64,000 bases of DNA from Beroe forskalii. Lineage: Eukaryota > Ctenophora > Nuda > Beroida > Beroidae. This document shows positions 11,026 through 23,700 of the stretch, piece by piece. The notes beneath the pieces were generated by a model, which was not told the DNA's origin, did not search any database, and worked only from the letters and a program-made list of their open reading frames with translations. Position 1 is the first letter of the stretch; each line of letters begins with the position of its first letter. The translations under genes and the position numbers were made by a program. The DNA lies in the NCBI GenBank assembly GCA_011033025.1, contig WFMF01000187.1, forward strand, positions 186,001 through 250,000, written 5' to 3'.

Positions 11026-14000
11026 CTACAATTTGGAAAATATTTATTAAAGAATGAAGAACATTATTATTAATATTCAGTGCTGTTTCTACCGAAACTT
11101 TGAAACAATTCTTGTTAGTAACTTATCAACTAATGTCCGGAAATAGAAATGCTAAAAATAAGAAAACTTTGTAAGTACTGGTCGCAAACATATTTAATAT
11201 GGACTATGGCTCCATTATAAGGAAAACACGTACTCTGGAGAAATTTCGATCTCATTATTGGACAAACTTGTATTGCAGGAATGGGCCTACATTTTCTGGG
11301 ACTGCTGAAAATCCTGACCCTGATTTTAGTGATTGGGGATGATGAATCAAACTGACAAAACACCACCACAGAGCTGCTATCGCACGTTAGGGACTTTTGT
11401 GCGACAGTTCACGTTTAGAATCAAGTTCGATGTCTGAGCAGCACAACAGTTCCTAACGCGCAGTTGTAGCTTTAAGGCGGTGTTTTCCTTGTGGTACTCT
11501 GTCCTATTATCCAGGTGGAGCTTTACAGGTCTACCATTAAAGCATTATGTAGGCAGCGTGATTCGAAGCACCCGCTAAATCGGGTCTCATTTCTCGATCT
11601 TATTCATAATGCTAAGATGTTATAAGTGATAAGTCTACTGCTAAAGATAGGCTGGCATTTAAAAGTTTAAATTGGGGACAAGAGGTAAGTAAGCAAGAAC
11701 CAAAATAATTCTATGTAGGTATTTTGTCATGACCATGTATATGGAGGGTTATCTTGCATGCCATGGTTATGTTGTTATGGACAATGGAGTCAAAGACTTT
11801 TCTTGCTGACGCATCATGGCAAGTTCTGAACTTCTGATTTCAAGTTTGATAAATGAAACCATATGAAATAAAATGCCTTATCATATTTACATAGCGTAGA
11901 AAGCTAGAATATTATTATTTATTCGATATGTATGTTGTTATAAACTCTCATTTTTAAAAAGTTTTTTAAGTTTTTTCTGCTGAAGCAACGGTTATAATTA
12001 CCACAGAATTATCCGGGTTTATATGTTGAAAGCAACTCTCAAACGCAGCAAAAAATCAAAATATTCAAGTTTCGTTTATCGGAAAATATTATCAGCAAAT
12101 ACAGCTTCGTACGTGTCCGGTAAACGAGCATTGGACGTAAACTGGGTAGCAGATTAAACTGTCTCAAAGAATTACTGTAATTGGAACTAGGCGATATCAG
12201 CCTTTACCGCTAAAATTAAAGCATGATAGCAATTTTAATTTGCTTCACTTGTAAATATTGGTAGTTGCTGAGAACGCTGTATGAAACGGAGCGCGTCAAA
12301 AACTAAAATTATAACCTTTTTTCATTATGTGTTGACAGAACTTTAACTATGCAGTCAAAGCTTCGAGATAATATTATCGGCTTTCAATAGCTTCAGTAGC
12401 TTTACCAAGCTCTAATATGAAAAACTACCTTTAGAGTTCTGTCAAAAGTCGAAAATTCCATTTTTGACAATAAAAACCGGTATTCATCAGAATAAGCTCG
12501 CTAAAAACTTAAAAAGCTTTTGTATGACCTACCATGTCGTCTCAGGTATTGGTAGAACCCTTTCAAATCTAATGAGGTCTTAAATTTAACTCTTTCAACG
12601 CGAGACGTATTGAGTATTCCAAGGTACAAAGATTACTGGGTGTCTCGTAATACTGTCTAATGGAAACGTCTGCTTTCAAGTTTTGAGAGGGAGATATCAA
12701 AATATGAAATGGAATTTCAAATTATTAACAGCTTCGTTAATGAGCATCGATAATGAGCAGCATCAATTCTAGAGTTGAACCGAGTGCGCAAAAATATCGG
12801 AGAAACCCGTTTATGATCTCACTTTTGTTTTCAAGATGATGAATGTTCCTATTTCTACCGGCAAAAATAGATTTCCTAAATCAAAGAATTTAATCTATTA
12901 GCCTGGAAGGTTTTAATAAAGCATAAACCTAAGGGATCGTTCACATATTACGTAATCAGCCGAGGGGGGAGGGGGTTTCCAAATGATTACGTTTGATTAC
13001 GAGGGGGGGAGGGGAGGTTTGGCCAATGATTACGTAATCAAAATATCTCAATTTTCATGAAAATTTCAAGGATTTTTAAGAAAATTTCACAAATTTTCAT
13101 GAAAATTTCAAGAATTTTCATAAAAATTTGAAGAAATTTCATGAAAATTTTATGAAAATTTAAAGGATTTTCGAATTTTTATGAATTTTATGAAAATTTT
13201 TTATGAAAATTTGAAGGATTTCAATTTTATTACCAAAATTAACCATTTGCAGAAAAAATGTCAAAATTTCATAAGTATGATTAAACATGATCTACTCTAA
13301 CTCAATATGGTTCAGAATGTATAGTGCTGCCCATATAGGAGGGATGTACTCCATTCATTGAACTCTTCCAAACCACTTCAGTGCCCCTTTGTATATAAGG
13401 TTTGCTGCTCTGTGCTTGATCAGAGGTTCGGAGGCCTTTCTTTCCCTAGAGCTCTAGAGTTGATGCCAGAGCAGGTCTTGGCGTACATCCGCAGCTCCAT
13501 TATCCAGGAATCAATCTTTTTGATGAAGGTGTAGGAAGCTGCAGTTGTCTGTGAAGTTGCCAGACTCTGATCTGGCACTTAGAGGCTAGGGATGATCTGG
13601 ATCTTGGGTTCTGTCGGCTTTGGTGGCAGATGAGCAGGACAGAGATACTGAACTTTGGTTCCATCGGTTTTGAAGGAGGTTGAGGTGGGACCAAGACGTT
13701 GATTTCTGGCTCTTTAGTGGAACCGGGGCCTCAGAGGAGGAGGAGGAGGAGGATGATCTGTTGGAGTAAAGGAGGATGATGAGCAGATGAGGATGCGTTT
13801 GATGAAGAGAAAGAGGAGGAGGTGTCCATCTCATTGTCAGAGGAGTTGTCGTAGGCAAGATTTCCGTAGGAAAAACTAAAAGAAGCTTTGAATGTCATCT
13901 TCAGGTCGATGATTGAATTGAAACACACGATACTGTTCTAATTTTTTGTCAGTTAATATAGTTTTTGGTGACGTCAAAAAAACTGAAGGAGGGGGGGGGG

Positions 14001-14649
14001 GTTGGGCCATGATTACGTAATATTTTCCGAAAAAGAGGGGGGTTTGGCCATGATTACGTTTGATTACGGAGGGGGGGGGAGGGGGGTAAAAAATGCCCAA
14101 AAATTGATTACGTAATATGTGAACGATCTCTAAGCTTAAACACTGATAATTTTAATGAAAATCACAAAATTGATCAATAAACGACACGAATCAAGAATTT
14201 GTGACGAAAATCAAGCCGCTCATTAATCATGAAGGCATAAAATGACTGAAATCACTGTAGCTTATCTCAAAGCAAACACATTTTAATGAACTCTTCACTA
14301 ATTTACCATTAATTAAGGCCATATATAATTGATAAAGGCCATTGTACGTAAGCGTTATGCAATGATGATTTGATATTGAGTTAGAGATCGGGGGCCCAGT
14401 TCCAGGCCAAATTATTCACATTAATTGATTGATTAAGCTATTTGGATTGTTCGGTACTTTAGCGCTATACCGCTTCAAAGACTAATGAAATAATAAGAAG
14501 AGCTAAGTTACTCGATCATGGACTTTCGACCTATTTTCTAGAACTTAAATTTAATAGTGCTTTTGTAACATTAGAACAGTGCTGCCTAAAGTGCACAGGA
14601 TCAAACGTGTCTTAAAGAGTAATGTGATGTAGCGAGTTCTGTGAACGAC
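11026..14649 (+). repeat. tandem duplication, copy A (2.4 kb plus insertion)
   Basis: From CTACAATTTGG at 11026 to TGTGAACGAC at 14649 this segment is repeated directly as copy B (14650-20708). The two copies match almost base for base over about 2.4 kb, apart from many one- to few-base indels. Copy A carries an extra 1.2-kb element at 12933-14131 that copy B lacks. Short frames at 11130-11369 (-) and their counterparts in copy B have no recognisable domain. In copy A the ATGATG of the small signal-peptide-like frame kept in copy B is replaced by GGCGGTG. Confidence 0.9.
12933..14131. mobile_element. 1.2-kb non-autonomous DNA transposon, TSD TAA
   Basis: The ends are inverted: GGGATCGTTCACATATTACG at left and the complement of GAGATCGTTCACATATTACG at right. 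Flanking TAA occurs at 12930-12932 and 14132-14134, while copy B has a single TAA at 16528-16530, so the empty site is seen directly. A TAA duplication fits PIF/Harbinger-type elements. Both subterminal regions are very G-rich with repeated TGATTACGT boxes (near 12980, 13028, 14010, 14052 and 14105), and there is an AT-rich GAAAATTTCA run at 13040-13220. A minus-strand serine-rich frame around 13860-13930 (YGNLAYDNSSDNEMDTSSSF) and a downstream fragment (KKIDSWIMELRMYAKTCSG) suggest a broken ORF, not identifiable as a transposase. Confidence 0.85.
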
Positions 14650-15095
14650 CTACAATTTGGAAAATATTTATTAAAGAATGAAGAACATTATTATTAATAT
14701 TCGAGTGCTGTTTCTACCGAAACTTTAGAACAATTCTTGTTAGTAACTTATCAACTAATGTCCGAAATAGACATGCTAAAAATGAAAACTTTGTAAGTAC
14801 TGGTCTGAAACATATTTAATATGGACTAGCTCCATTATAAGGAAAACACGTACTCTGGAAATTTCGATCATTATTGGACAAACTTGTATTGCAGGAATGG
14901 GCCTACATTTTCTGGGACTGCTGAAAATCCTGACCCTGATTTTAGTGATTGGGGATGATGAATCAAACTGACAAAACACCACCACAGAGCTGCTATCGCA
15001 CGTTAGGGACTTTTGTGCGACAGTTCACGTTTAGAATCAAGTTCGGGATGTCACAGGCAGCACAACAGTTCCCTAACACGCAGTTTAGCTTTAAA

Positions 15096-15132
15096 ATGAT
15101 GTTTTTCCTTGTGGTACTCTGTCTATTATCAG
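15096..15132 (+). CDS. possible signal-peptide exon fragment
   Basis: ATGATGTTTTTCCTTGTGG opens a frame coding MMFFLVVLCLLS-G that runs straight into a consensus donor (TCAG|GTAAGACT, GT at 15133). This is what a small first exon carrying a secretion signal looks like. No following exon was found before the foldback insertion at 16926. In copy A of the duplication the start codon is lost. It may be a remnant or a chance match. Confidence 0.25.
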
Positions 15133-17049
15133 GTAAGACTTTACAGGTCTACCATTAAAAAAAGATATGTAGGCAGCGTGATTCAAAGCACCCGCTAAAT
15201 CGGGTCTCATTTCTCCGATCTTATTCATAATGCTATAAGTCTACTGCTAAAAGATAGGCTGGCATTTAAAAGTTTAAATTGGGGACAAAGTGGTAAGCAA
15301 GAACCAAAAATAATTCTATGTGGTATTTTGTCATGACCATGTATATGGAGGGTTATCTTGCATGCCATGGTTATGTTGTTACATGGACAATGGGTCAAGA
15401 TTTTTCTTGCTGACATCATGTGGCAAGTTCTGAACTTCTGATTTCAAGTTGGATAAATGAAACCATATGAAATAAAATGCCTTATCATATTTACATAGCG
15501 TAGAAAGCTAGAATATTATTATTTATTCGATATATATGTTTGTTATAACTTTATAAACCCTGTTTTTAAGTTTTTAAGTTTTTTCTGCTGAAGCTACGGT
15601 TATAATTACCACAGAATTATCCAGGTTAATATGTTGAAAGCAACTCTCAAACGCAGCAAAAAATCAAAATATTCAAGTTTCGTTTATCGGAAAATATTAT
15701 CAGCAACTACAGCTTCGTACGTGTCCGGTAATCGAGCATTGGACGTAAACTGGATAGCAGATTAAACTGTCTCAAAGAATTACTGTAATTGGAACTAGGC
15801 GATATCTTTACCGCTAAAATTAAAACATGATAGCAATTTTAATTTGCTTCACTTGTAAATATTGGTAGTTGCTGAGAACGCTGTATGAAACGGAGCGCGT
15901 CAAAAACTAAAATTATAACCTTTTTTCATTATGTGTTGACAGAACTTTAACTATGCAGTCAAAGCTTCGAGATAATATTATCGGCTTTCAATAGCTTCAG
16001 TAGCTTTGCAAGCTCTAATATGAAAAACTACCTTTAGAGTTCTGTCAAAGTCGAAAATTCCATTTTTGACAATAAAACCAGTATTCATCAGAATAAGCTC
16101 GCTAAAAACTTAAAAAGCTTTGTATGACCTACCATGTCGTCTCAGGTATTGGTAGAACCCTTTCAAATCTAATGAGGTCTTAAATTTAACTCTTTCATCG
16201 CGAGACATTATTGAGTATTCAAGGTACAAAGATTACTGGGTGTCTCGTGTACTGTCTAATGGAAACGTCTGCTTTCAAGTTTTGAGAGGAGATATCAAAA
16301 TATGAAATGGAATTTCAAATTATTAACAGCTTCGTTAATGAGCATCGATAATGAGCAGCATCAATTCTGAAGTTGAACCGAGTGCGCAAAAATATCGGAG
16401 AAACCCGTTTATGATCTCACTTTTGTTTTCAAGATGATGAATATTCCTATTTCTACCGGCAAAAATAGATTTCCTAAATCAAAGAATTTAATCTATTAGC
16501 CTGGAAGGTTTTAAAAAAGCATAAACCTAAGCTTAAACACTGATAATTTTAATGAAAATCACAAAATTGATCAATAAACGACACGAATCAAGAATTTGTG
16601 ACGAAAATCAAGCCGCTCATTAATCATGAAGGCATAAAATGACTGAAATCACTGTAGCTTATCTCAAAGCAAACACATTTAATGAACTCTTTACTAATTT
16701 ACCATTAATTAAGGCCATATATAATTGATAAAGGCCATTGTACGTAAGCGTTATGCAATGATGATTTGATATTGAGTTAGAATCAGGGGCCCAGTTCCCG
16801 GCCAAATTATTCACATTAATTGATTGATTAAGCTATTTGGATTGTTCGGTACTTTATCGCTATACCGCTTCAAAGACTAATGAAATAATAAGAGCTAAGT
16901 TACTCGATCATGGACTTTCGACCTATTATAAGAGAAAAAATGAAACCATCTGTGCAAAAATTATTTACAAAGGTTTTATTGTTGGAATGTGTTCTAATGG
17001 GTCCCTTGAAGGTCTCCAAAGAGTGTTAAGGTGCTACCTTGAAGGGAAA

Positions 17050-17735
17050 AGTCAGGAGGGCCACGCCCTTTTTCGACCGTGGGAAATTATGAGAGAAAAA
17101 TGAAAATTCAGTTTTAATATGATATATGGCATGTGGGTACCTAAACCTATGTTTTTGGGACGTGGAATCGATTCCAAACACTTTCAAAGTCATCTATCTT
17201 CCTTGACCCAAAACCGGCCACGCCCATTTTGCACCAAGACATTTTGAGGTCCAAAAGCTATTTTCAGATTAATGCGATATATGCCATATAAGTACTCTAA
17301 ACCCATGTTTTTTGGAGTTTTGGGACGAGAAATCGATTCCGCACATTATCAAAGTCGTATCTACCTTCTTTGCCTCAAAACCGGCCACGCCCACTTTTTG
17401 CGTATGGGATTTTTTGACCGCCACTAAGGTATTTTTCAGTGAAGTTCGATGTATGGCATGTAGGTACTCTAAACCCATGTTTTTTGGGACGAGAAATCGA
17501 TTCCACACATTATAAAAGTCTAATCTACCTTCCTTGACTCAAAACCGGCCATGCCCATTTTTGTGCAAGTCAGTTTTGAGGTAGAACAGCTATTTTTCAG
17601 ATTAATGCGATATATGGCATGTAGGTACTCTAAACCCATGTTTTTGGGACGAGAAACTGATTCCGCACATTATCAAAGTCGTGTCGACCTTCCTTGACCC
17701 AATACCAGCCACGCCCACTTTTTGCGCAGATAATC
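17050..17735 (-). repeat. foldback 1, left arm of ~160-bp tandem units
   Basis: The block GGGACGAGAAATCGATTCC recurs with slight changes near 17158, 17324, 17487 and 17645, a spacing of about 160 bases. Each unit also holds GGCATGTAGGTACTCTAAAC and a GCCACGCCCA box (near 17060, 17216, 17389, 17545 and 17707). It is the inverted counterpart of 19290-20480. Confidence 0.85.
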
Positions 17736-19289
17736 CTCTTTTGGATTTGCACTTGCTTTCGCCTAATGTGGTCGCCACCCCTCAGTCGCTTGTGAAGGGT
17801 CTTGCCACGGCATCCAGCACCTACCAAGGTGCACACATACATAATGCATACATGTGGGGATAGACAGGACATGGTGTGCAAGGGTGGAGGTTCTTCTCAG
17901 GGATAAAGCCAAAGGTTGAGCAGTTTGCCTAGGAGTATTGGTTGTGCAGCAGAACCAGTAAACACTGAACCCACCCGAATTTGGCTCTATTGCAAGAAAG
18001 TGATTTTACCAGATAAATGTTTGATCACCTAACGTAAGCAAGCGAAAGTCATGTTTCCTTTCCCAACGACCAAAGTGATAATTCACCCATTTAGGTATGT
18101 ACTCTAAATCAGGATAAATTGTAGAGATACATCCAATCTCTACCATCTTACCATGGAAAGATTTCCAAGCCATAACAGGATCACTGTGATATCTTGATAT
18201 GGATGGTAATTAGATTTATTACATGTGGGGTACCAGAAAAGACCAATTGTGAGGAACTCTTCTCAGCTGACCAGGCTTCTGGCTGCTATCACCCAATTAA
18301 TTTCAGAAATTCTACTACAACAGGAATTTTGCCAATGAAGCATTGAAAGTGATATTTCGCCGAGAAAATAGGGTTCCAGAGGTCGCTTGGTAATGGCTTC
18401 GTGATAGTGGGACACTCGGACACAACAAACCTGCTCCGGGTTAAAGAGATGGGCACGGCTGAAATGATAAGCAGGACAAGAGAGAAAACCCGCTGTGCTC
18501 AGGTTAACAGAATGGCCGAGCAGAAAACAAGAGGTTAGGTTTTAAGGTTGGGCATGTCGTGAAGAATGGGGATAAAGTTGGATGCCTACAGGGATAGCTG
18601 ACAAGGAAGTATTCAGACAAATACACTGCCATAGAAATCTTGAAGGGCAGCTGGGCATTGAATTGATATTAACATATGTGGATGTCCATATTTTATCCTT
18701 TCTATCCAGGATGGAAAGGAGGAGTGAATGTCTGACATTTTAATGAATTTATCGACCCCACGGGGAGAAAAATTCAAAGCCAGTGAGTGAGGATTGATAA
18801 ACACTTCACCTCAATAACAGCAGAGCCTCGATCTAGCAGAGCACACAACAAACAGAGAAGAGGAGAGAGTTATGAAGTTATGACAGTAGCAGTCGGAAAG
18901 GAACTGGTCGGGTAGGAGCAGAAAAGCACCTCAATAAATTTCATTCCTTGTAGTGTGCTGGGAGGAATAGGGACACATCACTCGTTTTCATAGGTTAGAC
19001 ATTAGTTGACTGCCGCGCCTCCTTGATTTCGGGCTGGTTTTTGTTTCCAGAATTTTGTCTATCACCAGTAGAGGACGACCATAGCAGACCAATGTACTTT
19101 TATGTGGGAAGAACATCAACAAGTGTTATACCTCGAATGACTAACCTAAACTACTGCAGCTAGTTTGACCAGATACTCAGAAAATCAATAATCAATTGTG
19201 ATAATAACATGTTTAGAGTGCCAACATGCCTTATATCTTATGTGACTGAGCAATATATTTTAGACTGGTCAAAAATACTCTGCACAAAA
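17736..19289. other. loop of foldback 1
   Basis: Unique sequence between the arms. A plus-strand frame from about 18355 to 18539 stays open for about 58 codons and includes NGFVIVGHSDTTNLLRVKEM; another at 17735-17863 includes LLDLHLLSPNVVATPQSL. Neither matches a family I recognise. They could be captured or decayed coding pieces, or chance. Confidence 0.3.
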
Positions 19290-20480
19290 AAAGTAGCCGT
19301 GGCCACAAACGGATCAAGGAAGTTCAGTACGACTTTGATAATGTGTGGAATCGATTCTATTTCTTTGTTCAAACACATGGGTTAGGGTACCTACATCCTA
19401 ACTATCGTATTTAACTGAAAAATAACTTTATGGTGCAGGTGGGCAAAAATCCCATACGCAAAAAGTGGGCGTGGCTGATATTGGGTAAAGGAAGGTCGAG
19501 ACGACTTTTATAATGTGTGGAATCGATTTCTCGTCCCAAAAAACATGGGTTTAGAGTACCTACATGCCATACATCGCATTAATCTGAAAAATAGCTTTTC
19601 TACCTCAAAATGTCATGCGCAAAAATGGGCGTGGCCGATTTTGGAGTCAAGGAAGGTAGATACGACTTTTTATAATGCGTGGAATCGATTTCTCGTCCCA
19701 AAAACATAGGTTTAGAGTACCTACATGCCATACATCGCACTTCACTGAAAAATACCTTTGTGGCGGTCAAAAAATCCCATACGCAAAAAGTGGGCGTGGC
19801 CGGTTTTGAGGCAAAGAAGGTAGATACGATTTTGATAATGTGCGGAATCGATTTCTCGTCCCAGAAAACATGGGTTTAGAGTACCTACATGCCATACATC
19901 GCATTAATCTGAAAAATAGCTTTTCTACCTCAAAATGTCATGCGCAAAAATGGGCGTGGCCGATTTTGAGTCAAGGAAGGTAGATACGACTTTTATAATG
20001 CGTGGAATCGATTTCTCGTCCCAAAAAACATAGGTTTAGAGTACCTACATGCCATACATCGCACTTCACTGAAAAATACCTTTGTGGCGGTCAAAAAATC
20101 CCATACGCAAAAAGTGGGCGTGGCCGGTTTTGAGGCAAAGAAGGTAGATACGACTTTGATAATGTGCGGAATCGATTTCTCGTCCCAGAAAACATGGGTT
20201 TAGAGTACCTACATGCCATATATCGCATTAATCTGAAAAATAGCTTTTAGGCCTCAAAAATGCCTTGGGCAAAAATGGGTGTGGCCGGTTTTGGGTCAAT
20301 GAAGGTAGATACGACTTTGAAAGTGTTTGGAATCGATTCCCCGTCCCAAAAAACATAGGTTTAGGGTACCCACATGTCATATATCATATTAAAACTGAAT
20401 TTTCATTTTTCCCTCAAAATTTCCCACGGTCGAAAAAGGGCGTGGCCCTCCTGAATTTTCCCTTCAAGGTAGCACCTTAA
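19290..20480 (+). repeat. foldback 1, right arm with two-unit higher-order repeat
   Basis: GGAATCGATTTCTCGTCCC recurs near 19520, 19681, 19843, 20005, 20168 and 20330, spacing about 162 bases. Two unit types alternate: one with GCGGTCAAAAAATCCCATAC and one with CTACCTCAAAATGTCATGCG. The dimer at about 19520-19840 is almost identical to 19841-20165, pointing to recent unequal expansion of this arm. Every unit keeps TGGGCGTGG or a one-base variant. Confidence 0.85.
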
Positions 20481-20708
20481 CACTCTTTGGAGACCTTCAT
20501 GGGACCTATTAGAACACATTCCAACAATAAAACCTTTGTAAATAATTTTTGCACAGATCGTGGCATTTTTTGCCGTTTTTACCTTATAACTATTTTCTAG
20601 AACTTAAATTTAATAGTGCTTTTGTAACATTAGAACAGTGCTGCCTAAAGTGCACAGGATCAAACGTGTCTTAAAGAGTAATGTGATGTAGCGAGTTCTG
20701 TGAACGAC

Positions 20709-23700
20709 TTCCGTAATTTCCACACGACCGCCATTTATACGTACGTGATACTGATTTAACCGTACAGACATGTAACCGTACAGGCACGCGACTCGGAAAT
20801 TTCAGAATGATTCTCATTTCTCGAATTCGCAAGACCTGGGTAATGGGAGTGCAGTATAGCTATGAGATGAAGATTAGACGTTGTCTGACCCGTTATTACA
20901 CAATATAAACGATCATTTAAAGTCAGTGGGTCAGATAATGTCTGACTTATGAAGCTAATTTTGATTTTGATATACGACGTAAATTTACCCATAGTGCACT
21001 GAGGTATGCTCTCCTAGCGTGCTGCAACATGTGCCCTGAAGTTCATCCCCTCAATGACTGAGGGTCTCAAGTCTAAATCTTATTGTTAGTACAAATTTCT
21101 AATTAACTTCTGTCGTATTAATTCGGCTTTTTGGATTAAGTTCCGTTGTGGGAAGGACCCCCAAGGTCTCCTTCTTCACTCTGGGAGGTCCTCTCAGTGG
21201 GATTGCATGACGTGGCTGAGGTCATCTATCTAGGCTCGACCACTGCAGCATCTCATAATGGTGATATATTTACATTTGGAGGCTTTTAAAGCGAACAGAT
21301 TTTGGTTTCTGGGACCCTGCAGGAGGCTGGGATGCGTTGAATAAACCTCTATGAGTCTATGAGGACGCTGGACCTTATTTTCTTGTCGTAACTCGTATCA
21401 GGTGGAAATTTAACCGTACTTTTCTCATTCTATGTGCTGTTTGGTCAAACCATGATAATGATGTGGCCTACACATATATGCTAAATGCCCTGCACTTACT
21501 GTCGCGAATAGGAGAAGTGATCGTAACTTGTCGGAGTATGCCTGCCACTAAAAAGTAAAAGTTACGGGTATAATACGTTGCTGCTAGTGCTAACAGAGGC
21601 CACAGCCACACGTACTTAGCTGCTGCTCGGTTACGCCGGCGCGTACATTGTTCATTAGCGTGCCGCTGTGACAAATACTCAAATACTTGTAACTTTAGTG
21701 CAGAGCCATAAAATGAACACAAATACTCGAATACCTGTAACTTTAGTGCAGAGCCATAAAGTGAACACTGAGAAGAGTTGTATGGCGGTACTATTTATTA
21801 AACTTTATTTCAGAGCCCTATGCAATAGACTAATAGAGGATAACTGCGGAACTCTGCCATGAAATCATGGAATTAATGCGGAAGTCTGAGGACTAGTGTA
21901 TTGAAGTTGCCAAGCATAGTCTTGATACGGTTGTTCATACGCAGCTGCACTTGAAAGCGAATTTGCGGCGACTCTGACAAATTTAATTAAATAATGAAAA
22001 AAGCACCTCTGGGAAAATGAGAAACGCTCACCTGCGTTAAGGTGTGTAAGCCGGCAACAGTCTTAATGTGCTTTAATCCTAATAATCCTCAATAACCATA
22101 CTCATCATAAATAACCATGACCACCATGATGATAACCAAGACCATCAAAAAAATGTACCTAAAACTCAGGCACCGCGGCAGGCCTAGTGGGTAATGAACG
22201 CAGTTTCCTTAGCTCACTGGTCTGCTGCCTTCGGCAGTAATCCTAGTGAACCCCGTCCTGAAGACTGCACGCAGGAGTGAACAGGGTGCAAAGTCTCATT
22301 ACAAGTCTAATGTACTAATGTAGAGAGCAGGCAGTGCCTTCCATTATTACCAAATAATAGCAGCACTAAACTTTTTGCTTCCAAAATCTGAGCTGATTCC
22401 TAGTATAGTAGCTTGGTGCAGTAGTCTGTGGGAACAGGTTTCGGGATAGTATAGACCTTGGATGCAGAAACAAAACTGAAGTTTCAACGTCGGCCAAGAA
22501 ATGTCAGTGTAAAGCGACTTTTTAGTTGTAAAAGTAAACTAAGAGCGAGACAACAAAGAATAGGAGATGGGCAGCGACAGTACTTTGATATGGTGAAACT
22601 AGGATTTTAGCAGAGTCACGGTATAGAGCAGCTACAACTGATAAATAGCGCAGATGTGTCATCAACTCCAATTTTATTGTAATCTACATATTATTATTAT
22701 TGATAATATGCTATTGATGCACCTGACCAAGTACATATACGATTGGATATAATATATGGCGGTGTAAAAACTGCATGCCATACCCACATAATACCATAAA
22801 TTGAGCTGTACGATGTTATACCAAGTGGCGATAATTTGCCAATTTTGTTAGCTATTGTGTGACTCTCAGTAATTTCAGCTTAACTTTATTTTTATTGGTC
22901 TAGCCACTTGGTTCTCTCGCATGGCAAGAATTTGCTATTGGATGCACCAGTGAAACTATAGGGGTTTACGCTTGGCTGCTCTCCCGTAAATTCGAAACAC
23001 AAGGCTGCGTTTTGTGGAATGCTCCTTTGGTATTTCTCTGCATTCGAGATTTAATAGCCTTGCAATGTTTTGTTGACTACGCAACAGGGGGCGCAAGCCA
23101 AATATGTGAGTATGTGCATTGAAGCAGTAAATCAGTAACAATTCACTGCATGCGTGAAGAGGTGGTTCGATGAGAACAATGTACTACTTTTAAGCAATAA
23201 GCATGGTGCGGCAGGGCCCTAAAACCGGCAAATTTTCGTCTACTTCGAATCCGAATAGTCAAGGCAGGTCCTCAGTAGACTCCGTTAAAGTCAGTAAGTC
23301 CACCATATTTTTGGCGACTCTGCGGTGGACTGCTCTGATTCCACCGGTGTATTAAAGTTTACTATAAAGAGAAGTCAACTATGGCTCACCAGACTCCATG
23401 AAAGACCTCTCTAGGGGTTATCTGCCAGCCCGTGTGACGTATTGAAACATTCAATTATTGAATCTTGAATAACGTATGGGAGTGAAGTTCATTCATGGAA
23501 TGAGTGCATGGAATGAAGCATTGAATTAAACAGGGCCCTTGACCTGGCTGCACCGGTCACTCCAAAGGGCCAACTCGGCAAATCACCATAAAACCCGTGA
23601 CCCGTTGTTCTGGACTCAAAAATCAGACTGTTTTCATCAATGGTCATTCCAAATGTTGTCAAGTCAGCAATTTCAAGTGATGTGTCAGACCAAACAGACT

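Larger units (their letters stand above)
16926..20589. mobile_element. 3.7-kb foldback (long inverted repeat) element
   Basis: Both ends begin TTATAAG reading inward. The flanking CTA (16923-16925 and 20590-20592) is single in copy A of the host duplication (CTATTTTCTAG from 14531), giving a 3-bp target duplication and exact boundaries. About 120 bases of each end are inverted copies (e.g. CTGTGCAAAAATTATTTAC). Inside, both arms consist of ~160-bp tandem units; the left arm has about five, the right about seven to eight. The loop, roughly 17740-19290, is non-repetitive and holds no ORF over 60 codons with a recognisable domain, so the element is non-autonomous. Confidence 0.88.
14650..20708 (+). 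repeat. tandem duplication, copy B (2.4 kb plus foldback insertion)
   Basis: The direct copy of 11026-14649. It starts with the same CTACAATTTGG and ends with the same TGTGAACGAC (20701-20708), then diverges. It is interrupted at 16926-20589 by a foldback element; copy A shows the uninterrupted sequence at 14530-14541. Matching blocks on the two sides of the insertion are 14650-16925 and 20590-20708. Confidence 0.9.

Noticed and set aside
13500-13928. Transposase gene in the TAA-flanked element
   Set aside because: The minus-strand frames are serine- and proline-rich, shift from frame to frame and show no DDE or Myb-like motif.
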